A stretch of DNA of 64,000 nucleotides from contig DATGIF010000019.1 of NCBI GenBank assembly GCA_035295845.1, positions 1 to 64,000 of the forward strand, in the 5' to 3' direction. This stretch comes from Palsa-892 sp035295845 (lineage in GTDB: Bacteria > Pseudomonadota > Alphaproteobacteria > Rhizobiales > Xanthobacteraceae). Both the position numbers and the translations under genes were made by a program. This document shows positions 15,304-22,767 of this stretch, in pieces (within the stretch, counting starts at the first letter, position 1; every line of letters begins with the position of its first letter). The notes under the pieces are model-generated. The model had not been told where the DNA came from, searched no databases, and was given only the letters and a program-made list of their open reading frames with translations.

Positions 15304-15957
15304 ATGGCGCTCACGCTTTTGCTCGGCAACAAGAATTATTCGTCCTGGTCGATGCGGCCGTATCTCGCGCTCGCGCATCACAAAGTTCCGTTCGAGGAAA
15401 TTGTCGTTCCGCTCTATGAGGGCGACTACAAGCAGGCGATCCTGAAATATTCACCGGCGGGCAAAGTGCCGGTGCTGATCGACGGCGATATCGCGGTGTG
15501 GGAATCGCTCGCGATCCTCGATCATCTGGCGGAGAAATTTCCCAAGCTCGCGCTATGGCCGGCCGATCCCGCGGCGCGGGCGTATGCGCGCGCGATTTCC
15601 GCCGAGATGCATGCGGGCTTCGCCGCGCTCCGCCAGGCTTGCCCGATGAATTTGAAACGCGCGCCGAAGCCGATTGCGCTCTCGCCGGAGGCCGTCGCCG
15701 ACATCGCGCGGGTCGCGCAGATCTGGAACGATGCGCGCAAGCGCTTCGGCAAGGGCGGCGATTTTCTGTTCGGCGAATTCTCGGCGGCGGATTGCATGTA
15801 CGCGCCGGTGGCGACGCGCTTTCGCACCTATGCGGTCGAGCCCGATCCGGTTTCGGCTGCGTATGTCGAGGCCATCCACCGGCTGCCGGCCTTCATCGCC
15901 TGGCGCGAGGCCGGGCTGAAAGAGCCGTGGAGCATGAAAAAGTACGACGCGCTTTGA
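15304..15957 (+). CDS. Glutathione S-transferase family protein, 217 aa
   Basis: Cytoplasmic GST. The N-terminal thioredoxin-like domain (1-80) starts LTLLLGNKNYSSWSMRPYLA, with the catalytic Ser region at SSWS, the cis-Pro in AGKVPVLIDGD and the glutathione-binding ES pair in VWESLAILDHLAEKF. The helical C-terminal domain includes FLFGEFSAADCMYAPVATRF. The pattern is that of the YfcF/zeta-like GST group common in Proteobacteria. It abuts, tail to tail, a haloalkane dehalogenase gene: the two stop codons are back to back in TGATCA. Substrate unknown. Confidence 0.9.
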   Translation: MALTLLLGNKNYSSWSMRPYLALAHHKVPFEEIVVPLYEGDYKQAILKYSPAGKVPVLIDGDIAVWESLAILDHLAEKFPKLALWPADPAARAYARAISAEMHAGFAALRQACPMNLKRAPKPIALSPEAVADIARVAQIWNDARKRFGKGGDFLFGEFSAADCMYAPVATRFRTYAVEPDPVSAAYVEAIHRLPAFIAWREAGLKEPWSMKKYDAL

Positions 15958-16848
15958 TCAGGCGAAGGCGCTGAGCGCGGCGCGGGCGACCGCCTCGCCC
16001 CATTCCTGCACGAAGTGGCCGGCTTCTTTCAAAACCATCGGCGGCGGACAGCGGCGGATGAACTCCCGCAATTGCAGCATCGCGGGCTGGCCCAGCACCG
16101 GGTCGGCGGCGCCGATCGCCATGAAGCTTTTGCCGCGCCACTCGTTCTTCCACCATCCGCGGGCCCGGCGTGAAAGGGCCGCGCCCGGCGCATCGGGTCC
16201 GTCCGGCACGAGATTGGGAAAGCGGCGCACGCCTGCCTTGAAACGTGCGTCGGGAAACGGCGCGTCATAGGCGGCGACCTCGGCGGCGGAGAGGTGAGGA
16301 GTGCCGCGCTGGATCAGGCGGCCGACTTCCATGTCCGGATGCGCGTTGGCGAAAGCGCGCCAGGCAAGAAAGCCCTTGCCGAGCGGTTCCCCGCCGGTCG
16401 GCAGAAACGTGTTCATCACAATCAGCCGTTCGAAGCGACCGGGCATGTCCATCGGCAGCGTGAGGCCGATGAGGCCGCCCCAGTCCTGGCAGACGAGGGT
16501 GATGCGCGTGAGATCGAGTTCCTCGATGAAAGTGATCAGGCTGTTGCGATGGAAATCGAAGGTATAGACCGCGTCGTCCACGGGCTTGTCGGAGCGGCCG
16601 AAGCCGAAGAAGTCGGGCGCCACGACGCGGCCGCCGGCGGCGACGAAGGGCGGAATCATCTTGCGATACAGATAGGCCCAGCTCGGCTCGCCGTGCAGGC
16701 AGAGGAAAACATCTCCGCCGCGCGGGCCCTCGTCGATGTAGTGCATGCGCAAGCCGGGAAAGCCCAGGAGCTTGTCGACGTAGTGCGGCGCGGAGGGAAA
16801 GCCGGGAAGATTGTTGAAGCGCTCTTCCGGCGTGCGCAGGATTTCCAT
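15958..16848 (-). CDS. Haloalkane dehalogenase, subfamily I, 296 aa
   Basis: Alpha/beta-hydrolase that hydrolyses carbon-halogen bonds. The family motif order is intact: oxyanion region LHGEPSWAYLYRK, nucleophile D122 followed by W123 (VCQDWGGLIGL), cap-domain W163 (FLAWRAF), acid D249 (IGAADPVLG) and base H278 (EAGHFVQEWG). The W123/W163 pair corresponds to the two halide-binding Trp of DhlA (W125/W175), which places it in subfamily HLD-I rather than among epoxide hydrolases. No signal peptide. It stands alone, convergent with GST. The natural substrate is not deducible; DhlA- or DhmA-like activity is the expectation. Confidence 0.9.
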   Translation of the reverse strand: MEILRTPEERFNNLPGFPSAPHYVDKLLGFPGLRMHYIDEGPRGGDVFLCLHGEPSWAYLYRKMIPPFVAAGGRVVAPDFFGFGRSDKPVDDAVYTFDFHRNSLITFIEELDLTRITLVCQDWGGLIGLTLPMDMPGRFERLIVMNTFLPTGGEPLGKGFLAWRAFANAHPDMEVGRLIQRGTPHLSAAEVAAYDAPFPDARFKAGVRRFPNLVPDGPDAPGAALSRRARGWWKNEWRGKSFMAIGAADPVLGQPAMLQLREFIRRCPPPMVLKEAGHFVQEWGEAVARAALSAFA

Positions 16849-16937
16849 CGGTCGAATCTAGACCGCACGCGAAGCGAAGTCACGTTCTTGCGGAGGACTG
16901 CTTCTGTTTGCGCGCCGTTTTCGCTAGGCTCGCCGCC

Positions 16938-17396
16938 ATGGAAACCACCGAGATCGCCTTACGGCTCGGCATCGCGGCGCTGATCGGCGTCGCGCTCGGC
17001 CTCAATCGCGATCTTCACGGCAAGCCGACCGGCGTTCGCACGCTCGGATTGGTGGGATTGGGTTCGGCCGTCGCGGTGCTCGCCATCGGCCAGGGCGACG
17101 GCGCCAATGCGGGCCGCGTTATGCAGGGGATCGCGACCGGAATCGGATTTTTGGGCGCCGGCGTCATCATTCGCACCAGCGACCACGTTCACGGCCTGAC
17201 CACGGCCGCCTGCGTGTGGCTGACCGCGTGCTTCGGCGCGGCCTGCGCGGTCGGCGATTGGCGAGTGACTCTCCTGAGCGCGCCCGTCGTCTTCTGCATT
17301 CTGGTTTACGGCGGAATGTTCGAACGGTTCGTCCATCGCCACTGGCCGCCGACCAGGAACGAAACCGATCGGCCGCGCCGCAAATCGAATCGCTGA
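16938..17396 (+). CDS. MgtC/SapB-family membrane protein, 152 aa
   Basis: METTEIALRLGIAALIGVAL opens the first helix, followed by the family signature GLNRDLHGKPTGVRTLGLVG, MQGIATGIGFLGAGVIIR and HGLTTAACVWLTACFGAACA. This is the membrane domain of MgtC/SapB; there is no C-terminal ACT-like domain, so it is the short form. MgtC proteins help growth in low Mg2+ and inhibit F-type ATP synthase in some pathogens; the role of short forms is unclear. An upstream in-frame ATG at 16908 would add ten residues; 16938 is preferred as it leads straight into the helix. Confidence 0.9.
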   Translation: METTEIALRLGIAALIGVALGLNRDLHGKPTGVRTLGLVGLGSAVAVLAIGQGDGANAGRVMQGIATGIGFLGAGVIIRTSDHVHGLTTAACVWLTACFGAACAVGDWRVTLLSAPVVFCILVYGGMFERFVHRHWPPTRNETDRPRRKSNR

Positions 17397-17535
17397 CGAA
17401 TCTTCTTTCGCATCGCGCGAATCATATTGACTCGCGAAGCGCGCGCCGACTCGCCCTCGCATTCCGATTCGCGATTCTCATTTTGCGCGATTTGCGACTC
17501 AGCCTAGCTTCCGCCGCGAAAAGAATCGGGGCAAC

Positions 17536-18246
17536 GTGATCGTGGCGGCGATGGTGGGCAAACCGGCGAGAAAATACTGGGCCGAGGGAATCGGCACTTT
17601 TTGGCTCGTCTTTGCGGGCATCGGCACGGTGCTCATGGACACCGCCACCGGCAATATCGGGATTGCCGTCGCCTTCGGGCTTGCGGTGCTGACGGCGGCC
17701 TACGCCATCGGCCGCGTCTCGGGCGGGCATTACAATCCGGCGGTCACCATTGGGCTCGCGGCCGCCGGTCGTCTGCCGCACCGGGAAATCATCCCCTATG
17801 TCCTGGCACAGCTTGCCGGCGGCATTCTCGCGGCCTTCGTGCTGTGGTGGATCGCCGGCGGCAAGGCCGGTTTTACAGTCGGCGGCTTTGCCTCCAATGG
17901 CTATGAAGCCCATTCGCCCGGCGCCTACAGCCTGCTTTCCTGCGCCCTCATCGAGATCGTGGCGACGGCATTTTTCGTAACGGTCATTCTCGGCGTTACG
18001 GCGCGGAAGGCGCATGCGGCGCTCGCGCCGCTCGCCATCGGTTTCGCGCTCACGCTCGCGCATCTCGCCTCGCTGCCGGTCTCCGGTACTGGGTTGAATC
18101 CGGCGCGTTCGAGCGCAACGGCGATCGTGGCGGCGGTCGGCGGCACCACCTGGCCGCTTCTAGAGTTATGGCTCTACTGGCTAGCGCCGCTCGTCGGTGC
18201 AGCGCTCGCGGGCTGGGCGTATCGGGAGATTTTCGCCGACGAGTAG
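17536..18246 (+). CDS. aqpZ: Aquaporin Z-type water channel, 236 aa
   Basis: Six-helix major intrinsic protein with both NPA loops: GGHYNPAVTIGLA and GTGLNPARSSATA. The pore Arg follows the second NPA (NPAR), and the H of the selectivity filter is supplied in helix 5 (LAHLAS region less certain). Aquaporin rather than glyceroporin is suggested by the short loops and the AqpZ-like SGGHYNPAVT and GTFWLVFAG. The start is GTG at 17536; an ATG five codons in is the alternative. Unusually AT-rich DNA (17395-17500) precedes it and probably contains the promoter. Confidence 0.92.
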   Translation: MIVAAMVGKPARKYWAEGIGTFWLVFAGIGTVLMDTATGNIGIAVAFGLAVLTAAYAIGRVSGGHYNPAVTIGLAAAGRLPHREIIPYVLAQLAGGILAAFVLWWIAGGKAGFTVGGFASNGYEAHSPGAYSLLSCALIEIVATAFFVTVILGVTARKAHAALAPLAIGFALTLAHLASLPVSGTGLNPARSSATAIVAAVGGTTWPLLELWLYWLAPLVGAALAGWAYREIFADE

Positions 18247-18319
18247 AGTTCGCCCTCCTTCCCTCGGAAGAAGGAAGGGCGTCTTGCGCCCCCGGCTCCC
18301 TCGGCCGGGAAGCCTCGTT

Positions 18320-18371
18320 GAGGCGGGTGAGGGGTGGAGACGGCCCATCTTCGCTCCTCACCCGGCGCCTC
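18320..18371. repeat. Long imperfect palindrome between aqpZ and mccB
   Basis: GAGGC-GGGTGAGG ... CCTCACCC-GGC-GCCTC with a 23-nt centre, preceded by another hairpin-forming purine/pyrimidine stretch at 18255-18285. Such GGTGAGG/CCTCACC palindromes are a common dispersed intergenic element in rhizobia. The 182-bp gap is otherwise featureless; the mccB frame runs open through it, but those residues do not look like protein. Confidence 0.5.
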
Positions 18372-18428
18372 CTGCGGCAGTTGCCTTTACCGGCACGGCG
18401 CGGCAGTTTCCCGCGCGGGGAGCCGCCC

Positions 18429-20036
18429 GTGGCCGCGCTTGAATCGCAAGTCGATCCGAAATCGAAGGAATTCCAGGCGAACGCCGCGCAAATGCGCGCG
18501 CTCGTGGAGGAACTGAACCGCCGCCGGGCGGAAGCGGCGCTCGGCGGCAACGAGAAAACGCGCGAGCGGCACATCAAGCGCGGCAAGCTTTTGCCCCGCG
18601 AGCGGGTGATGCGGCTCGTCGACCCCGGCTCGCCGTTCCTGGAACTGTCGCCGCTCGCGGCGAACGGCATGTATGAGGACGCGATCCACGCCGCCGGCAT
18701 CATCACCGGCGTCGGCCGCGTCGAGGGCCGCGAATGCGTGATCGTGTGCAACGATTCCACGATCAAGGGCGGCACCTACTATCCGGTGACGGTGAAGAAG
18801 CATTTGCGCGCGCAGGAAGTCGCGGGCGAGAACCGGCTGCCCTGCATCTATCTCGTCGATTCCGGCGGCGCGAACCTGCCGCAATGGACGGAGGTGTTTC
18901 CGGACCGCGAGCATTTCGGCCGCATCTTCTACAATCAGGCGCGGCTCTCGGCGGCGGGGATCGCGCAGATCGCGGTGGTCATGGGCTCGTGCACGGCGGG
19001 CGGCGCTTACGTGCCGGCGATGTCCGACGAGACGGTGATCGTGCGCAATCAGGGCACGATCTTCCTCGGCGGGCCGCCCTTGGTGAAGGCCGCGACCGGC
19101 GAGGTGGTGAGCGCCGAGGATCTTGGCGGTGCCGACGTGCATGCGCGGAAATCCGGCGTTGCCGATCACTACGCCACCGACGACGACCATGCGCTGATCA
19201 TCTGCCGCCGCATCGTTGCCAATCTCAATAGCCCGAAGCGCGTCGATCTCGAGCAGGACGAGCCGCGCGAGCCGAAATACGCGATCGAGGAGCTCGACGG
19301 CATCGTGCCCGTCGATCTCAAGAAGCAGTACGACGCGCGGGAAGTGATCGCGCGCATCGTCGACGCCTCCGAGTTCGACGAGTTCAAGCGGCTCTACGGC
19401 ACGACGGTGGTTACCGGTTTCGCGCGGCTTTACGGCATGCCTGTGTGCATCATCGCCAACAACGGTATTCTCTATTCGGAGTCGGCGCTGAAGGCCGCGC
19501 ATTTCATCGAGCTTTGCTGCCAGCGGCGCGTGCCGCTGCTGTTCTTGCAGAACATCTCCGGCTTCATGGTCGGCCGCGATTACGAGGCGGGCGGGATCGC
19601 CAAGAACGGCGCCAAGATGGTGATGGCGGTCGCCTGCGCCAACGTACCGAAGCTGACGCTCGTGATCGGCGGCTCTTATGGCGCCGGCAATTACGGCATG
19701 TGCGGCCGCGCCTATTCGCCGCGTTTCCTGTTCACCTGGCCGAACGGCCGCGTGCAGTTGATGGGCTCGGACCAGGCGGCGAACGTGCTCGCGACCGTCA
19801 AGCGCGACAACATCGAGGCCGCGGGTGGAAAGTGGCCGCAAGCCGAAGAAGAGGAATTCAAGCGCCCGATCCGCGAGCAGTTCGACCGCGAGGGCGATCC
19901 CTATTACGCCACGGCGCGGCTCTGGGACGACGGCATCATTGCGCCGGCGGAGACGCGGCGGGTTCTGGCGCTGGCGCTGTCGGCGGCGCTGAACGCGCCG
20001 ATTCCGGAGACGAAGTTCGGCGTGTTTCGGATGTGA
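18429..20036 (+). CDS. mccB: Methylcrotonoyl-CoA carboxylase, carboxyltransferase subunit, 535 aa
   Basis: Transfers CO2 from carboxybiotin to 3-methylcrotonyl-CoA in leucine breakdown. The start is GTG at 18429, giving the family length and the normal N-terminus ESQVDPKSKEFQANAAQM. Crotonase-fold landmarks include RERVMRLVDPGSPFLELS, LVDSGGANLPQWTEVFP, GSCTAGGAYVPAMSDE, the biotin/CoA-site LLFLQNISGFMVGRDYEAGG and IGGSYGAGNYGMCGRAYSPR. These closely follow MCCB rather than PccB (whose N-terminus differs). The biotin carboxylase subunit mccA is 7.6 kb downstream, and ivd is at the window start. Confidence 0.94.
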   Translation: MAALESQVDPKSKEFQANAAQMRALVEELNRRRAEAALGGNEKTRERHIKRGKLLPRERVMRLVDPGSPFLELSPLAANGMYEDAIHAAGIITGVGRVEGRECVIVCNDSTIKGGTYYPVTVKKHLRAQEVAGENRLPCIYLVDSGGANLPQWTEVFPDREHFGRIFYNQARLSAAGIAQIAVVMGSCTAGGAYVPAMSDETVIVRNQGTIFLGGPPLVKAATGEVVSAEDLGGADVHARKSGVADHYATDDDHALIICRRIVANLNSPKRVDLEQDEPREPKYAIEELDGIVPVDLKKQYDAREVIARIVDASEFDEFKRLYGTTVVTGFARLYGMPVCIIANNGILYSESALKAAHFIELCCQRRVPLLFLQNISGFMVGRDYEAGGIAKNGAKMVMAVACANVPKLTLVIGGSYGAGNYGMCGRAYSPRFLFTWPNGRVQLMGSDQAANVLATVKRDNIEAAGGKWPQAEEEEFKRPIREQFDREGDPYYATARLWDDGIIAPAETRRVLALALSAALNAPIPETKFGVFRM

Positions 20037-20046
20037 ATTATTTTAT

Positions 20047-20253
20047 TCACCGGTTCGCCAGCCACAGCACCACGCTGAATACGATGCTGAGCAAGAGGCT
20101 CGTCATTAGCGGAAAATAAAAGCGGAAATTCTCGCGCTCGATGGCAATGTCGCCCGGCAGGCGGCCGAGGCCGAACTTCGCGAGCACCGGCCACAGCAAG
20201 CCCGCCGCCAAGATCACGATCCCGAGCACAATGAGAAAACGCGAGATGCCCAT
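20047..20253 (-). CDS. DUF2905 small membrane protein, 68 aa
   Basis: MGISRFLIVLGIVILAAGLL is a first transmembrane helix, followed by the family loop FGLGRLPGDIAIERENFRFY and a second helix LMTSLLLSIVFSVVLWL. The GRLPGDI motif is diagnostic of DUF2905. Function unknown. The ATG at 20253 places the helix at the N-terminus; 14 extra codons upstream look spurious. It converges on mccB with 10 bases between the stops. Confidence 0.9.
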   Translation of the reverse strand: MGISRFLIVLGIVILAAGLLWPVLAKFGLGRLPGDIAIERENFRFYFPLMTSLLLSIVFSVVLWLANR

Positions 20254-20296
20254 CGGGGAAAACGTGGGGTCGTGCCGGCATTCGATCAAGCGCATC

Positions 20297-20321
20297 GGAA
20301 CCCCGCCACAAGACCGGCGTT
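20297..20321 (+). promoter_or_regulatory. EcfG-type general-stress promoter (GGAAC-N16-CGTT)
   Basis: Exact match to the alphaproteobacterial EcfG sigma-factor consensus, 72 bases before the ATG of the 80-aa gene at 20393, at a normal promoter distance. Two more exact matches lie at 22024 and 22305, each in front of a small gene. Confidence 0.75.
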
Positions 20322-20392
20322 AGACCGTCACGCGAACGACATGGCCGCGGCCTATTCGTTGTTCCGCCCTTTCAGCCACGAAGGAGGCAAGC

Positions 20393-20635
20393 ATGTTCAG
20401 GGTTTATAGCGGACCGCCCGGTTCCGACGCGCTGCATCCCGCCGAAAAGAGCCAGCACCTCTACAAGGAATTCACCGTCCTCGACGAGGCGATCGGCTGG
20501 GCGCATCACCTGAAGGAGAAAGGCCGCGTGCCTCTCCTGATCGAAGGCGATGACGGCACGCATCTCGACAAGAAGGATCTGGCGAAGACGCTGCATCACC
20601 ACAGCCACGAGCACGTCAAACACGGCCCGCACTGA
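20393..20635 (+). CDS. Small paralogous protein A, 80 aa (FRVYSGPPG family)
   Basis: MFRVYSGPPGSDALHPAEKS begins a compact alpha/beta protein: LYKEFTVLDEAIGWAHHLKE, then GRVPLLIEGDDGTHLDKKDLA and a His-rich tail (HHHSHEHVKHGPH). It is the same length as, and clearly homologous to, the gene at 22428 (shared YSGPPG, LYxEF, DEAxxxA, GRVxxLIEGDxG). A strong Shine-Dalgarno (AAGGAGG) and an EcfG-type promoter precede it, so it is predicted to be a general-stress protein. The His tail could bind metal. Function unknown. Confidence 0.7.
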   Translation: MFRVYSGPPGSDALHPAEKSQHLYKEFTVLDEAIGWAHHLKEKGRVPLLIEGDDGTHLDKKDLAKTLHHHSHEHVKHGPH

Positions 20636-20732
20636 AGGGGTGGCGCAGGCCAACGAAAGTTCCGTGTTGCGCAGGCTTTACTGAACCGTCCGCGCCGAAC
20701 AAAATAGCGGCGCGGGATAGCGGGGGTGGAGC

Positions 20733-21308
20733 ATGCGGTGGCGGCGGATGATCGTGTCGAGCCTGATTTTGACCTTCGCGCTTGCCGGCACGGCGGCGGC
20801 GCAGACGAAAATCGTCGCCATCGGCGCCAGCAACACTTCGGGCTTTGGCGCGGGGCCGGGGCAATCCTATCCCTCGCAGCTCGAAGCGATGCTGAAGGCG
20901 CACGGGTATAAAGTGCAGGTAATCAACGCCGGCGTTCTCGGCGACACCACGCGCGGCATGCTCGCGCGCATCGACAGCGCGGTTCCGGCGGACACGCGCA
21001 TCGTCATCTTGCAGCCGGGGGGAAACGATCTCAGGTTCGGTATCCCGAAGGAAGAGCGCGCGAAGAACATCAGCGCCATGGTCGCGAAGCTGCAAAAGCG
21101 CGGCGTCCGCGTGATCGTCGCCGACGATCTGCAAGGACTCCTTATCGGCCACTCGATCGACGGCATCCACTTCAACGGCGACGCGCACGCGATCATCGCG
21201 AAGAAACTCTATCCGCAGGTCGTGAGCGCCCTCGGCGGCACGGCAAATACGGCCGCGGCGCCGGCCGGCGGCCAACCCGCGCCCGCCGTCACCGGAGCCG
21301 TGCATTGA
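20733..21308 (+). CDS. Exported SGNH/GDSL-type hydrolase, 191 aa
   Basis: Signal peptide RMIVSSLILTFALAGTAAAQ, then SGNH blocks: IGASNTSGFGAGPGQSYPSQ (block I, with Ser as nucleophile although the usual GDS is GAS), INAGVLGDTT (block II Gly), LQPGGNDLRFG (block III Asn) and DGIHFNGDAHAIIA (block V, catalytic Asp and His). The fold is that of the TesA/arylesterase group; substrates may be thioesters, arylesters or lysophospholipids. The C-terminus has an Ala/Pro linker (TAAAPAGGQPAPAVTGA). The stop overlaps the TTG start of the next gene, so the two are probably coupled. Confidence 0.85.
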   Translation: MRWRRMIVSSLILTFALAGTAAAQTKIVAIGASNTSGFGAGPGQSYPSQLEAMLKAHGYKVQVINAGVLGDTTRGMLARIDSAVPADTRIVILQPGGNDLRFGIPKEERAKNISAMVAKLQKRGVRVIVADDLQGLLIGHSIDGIHFNGDAHAIIAKKLYPQVVSALGGTANTAAAPAGGQPAPAVTGAVH

Positions 21309-22009
21309 TCGGCGGCTGGCTGAAGAGATTCCGCGGCGACAAGACCGACAGGCAACGCATGCCGGTTGTCGACGACTGGCGGCAGATTGAAAACCCGAAA
21401 TTGGACAAGCCGAAAAGCGAGTGGCTCGACAAACTCCGCGACGACGCGGCTGACCTGCAGCGCAAGCCGGCTGTTGCGGACTTGCGCCAATCTAAGAAAC
21501 CGATCGCGGGTAAACCCGAGATCGGGTGGCTCGACCAATTCCATGATGACGAGCAGGAGCCGAAGGCCGCGGCGAAGCGCAAGCCGAGGCCTGAACCCGA
21601 GCCCGAACCCGAGCCTGCGGTCGCGCCGGCATCATCGCGCAACATCAACCTGTTTGAATGGCTGATGTACATTTCGCTCGCGGTCGAAGTGGTGGCGACG
21701 GCAAGCGATTTCGGCAAGCTTGCGAAGCTTGCCGGCGGCTGGCCGGTGGTGGTGCTGACCGAGTTTTTCACCATCGCCTTCTTCGGCATCTTTATTTTCG
21801 TCGCGGTGTATCTGCGCAAGAAATGGGCGCTTTACGTGCTGGCCGCCTTCTACGGCTTTCGGCTGCTGCGCTACATTCCTTCCTTCGCCTATATCGCGCT
21901 GCCGCTGGTGCAGTTCCTGAGCGCGGTGCAGTTCATTCTGCAGGGTCTCGCGCTGTTCTATGCCTTCAGCGAAGAGGCGCGCCCGCATTTCGCCAAAGCC
22001 AAGCGCTGA
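21305..22009 (+). CDS. Membrane protein with N-terminal WLD repeats, 234 aa
   Basis: Starts at TTG 21305, overlapping the SGNH hydrolase stop. The first 75 residues hold a threefold WL-x2-F/L-x2-D element (GGWLKRFRGDK, EWLDKLRDD, GWLDQFHDDE); the last two sit in tandem units of about 30 residues (VVDDWRQIENPKLDKPKSEW, then AVADLRQSKKPIAGKPEIGW). A charged EPEPEPEPEP linker follows. From about residue 115 come four hydrophobic helices (LFEWLMYISLAVEVVATASD, VVVLTEFFTIAFFGIFIFVA, WALYVLAAFYGFRLLRYI, QFILQGLALFYAF). No family assigned with confidence. The repeats may be a docking segment facing the cytoplasm. Confidence 0.7.
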   Translation: MIGGWLKRFRGDKTDRQRMPVVDDWRQIENPKLDKPKSEWLDKLRDDAADLQRKPAVADLRQSKKPIAGKPEIGWLDQFHDDEQEPKAAAKRKPRPEPEPEPEPAVAPASSRNINLFEWLMYISLAVEVVATASDFGKLAKLAGGWPVVVLTEFFTIAFFGIFIFVAVYLRKKWALYVLAAFYGFRLLRYIPSFAYIALPLVQFLSAVQFILQGLALFYAFSEEARPHFAKAKR

Positions 22010-22023
22010 CCGCGGCGCGTTTT

Positions 22024-22048
22024 GGAACCATCTCCTCCAATGGCCGTT
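22024..22048 (+). promoter_or_regulatory. EcfG-type general-stress promoter (GGAAC-N16-CGTT)
   Basis: Exact consensus match starting 15 bases after the preceding stop, with the ATG of the DUF2171 gene 22 bases beyond the -10. The next gene has its own match at 22305. Confidence 0.75.
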
Positions 22049-22069
22049 TTCGTGAGCAGGAGGAGCGTC

Positions 22070-22303
22070 ATGAACAAAGAGCAAATCCGCGAGCATATGG
22101 AAGTGCTCGGTTCCGACGGCAAGCATATCGGCACCGTCGATCACCTCGAGGGCGAGGCCGAGATCAAGCTCGCCAAGAAAGACGTGAGCGCCGGCGGCAA
22201 GCACCATTTTATCCCGCTCGACTGGGTCGACCATGTGGATGCGAGCGTCCACCTGAAAAAGACCAGCCAGGAAGCGATCGTCGGCTGGCGCACGGCGCGC
22301 TGA
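22070..22303 (+). CDS. DUF2171 (PRC-barrel-like) protein, 77 aa
   Basis: MNKEQIREHMEVLGSDGKHI, then GTVDHLEGEAEIKLAKKD and HHFIPLDWVDHVDASVHLKK: the DUF2171 pattern, a small beta-rich PRC-barrel-type protein with GSDGxxxGTVDHxEG at the front and PLxWVDxVD later. Related proteins are often induced by stress or in stationary phase. The gene is directly downstream of an EcfG-type promoter and has GGAGG as ribosome site. Function unknown. Confidence 0.88.
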   Translation: MNKEQIREHMEVLGSDGKHIGTVDHLEGEAEIKLAKKDVSAGGKHHFIPLDWVDHVDASVHLKKTSQEAIVGWRTAR

Positions 22304-22304
22304 G

Positions 22305-22329
22305 GGAACGAAATTCCATCTTCCGCGTT
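22305..22329 (+). promoter_or_regulatory. EcfG-type general-stress promoter (GGAAC-N16-CGTT)
   Basis: Exact match two bases after the DUF2171 stop and about 100 bases upstream of the paralogous 80-aa gene at 22428. Confidence 0.72.
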
Positions 22330-22427
22330 GAAGCGGCGGCGCCAAGCCGAACGGTATGGCGCCGAACAGCGTCTCCACGGCAAGGCCCGGAGGCCAAATT
22401 TACCGAGGATTGCGAAGCGAGGTCACC

Positions 22428-22670
22428 ATGTACAGGGTCTATAGCGGTCCCCCCGGCATCAAGAAGCTTTCCGCCGAGGAGCGGGCGCGCAGTCTTTATC
22501 AGGAATTCGGTTTCATCGACGAGGCGCTTGATTTCGCCGCGAGCGTGACGCGCCAGGGCCGCGTCGCCGTGCTGATCGAAGGCGACAACGGCATCGAGCT
22601 CGACTTCAGCGAGATCGCCGACGCCATGGGCAGCAATGACAAGCTCGCCGCGGCACGCGCGGTGCATTGA
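22428..22670 (+). CDS. Small paralogous protein B, 80 aa (YRVYSGPPG family)
   Basis: MYRVYSGPPGIKKLSAEERA, LYQEFGFIDEALDFAASVTR, GRVAVLIEGDNGIELDFSEI and an Ala-rich end. It matches the protein at 20393..20635 position by position over the first 60 residues but lacks its His-rich tail. The ATG at 22428 is set by this alignment; upstream codons have no counterpart. Predicted to be expressed from the EcfG-type promoter at 22305. Function unknown; the pair suggests an old duplication with divergence of the tail. Confidence 0.7.
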   Translation: MYRVYSGPPGIKKLSAEERARSLYQEFGFIDEALDFAASVTRQGRVAVLIEGDNGIELDFSEIADAMGSNDKLAAARAVH

Positions 22671-22767
22671 GGAAGAGCGGTTGCGGCGCTGCGCATAGCC
22701 GCCATCCCTGATTACGCTATAGTCCTCCCGAACTGCCGGATAACGGCAGGGGCAAAGGGAGGACTCC

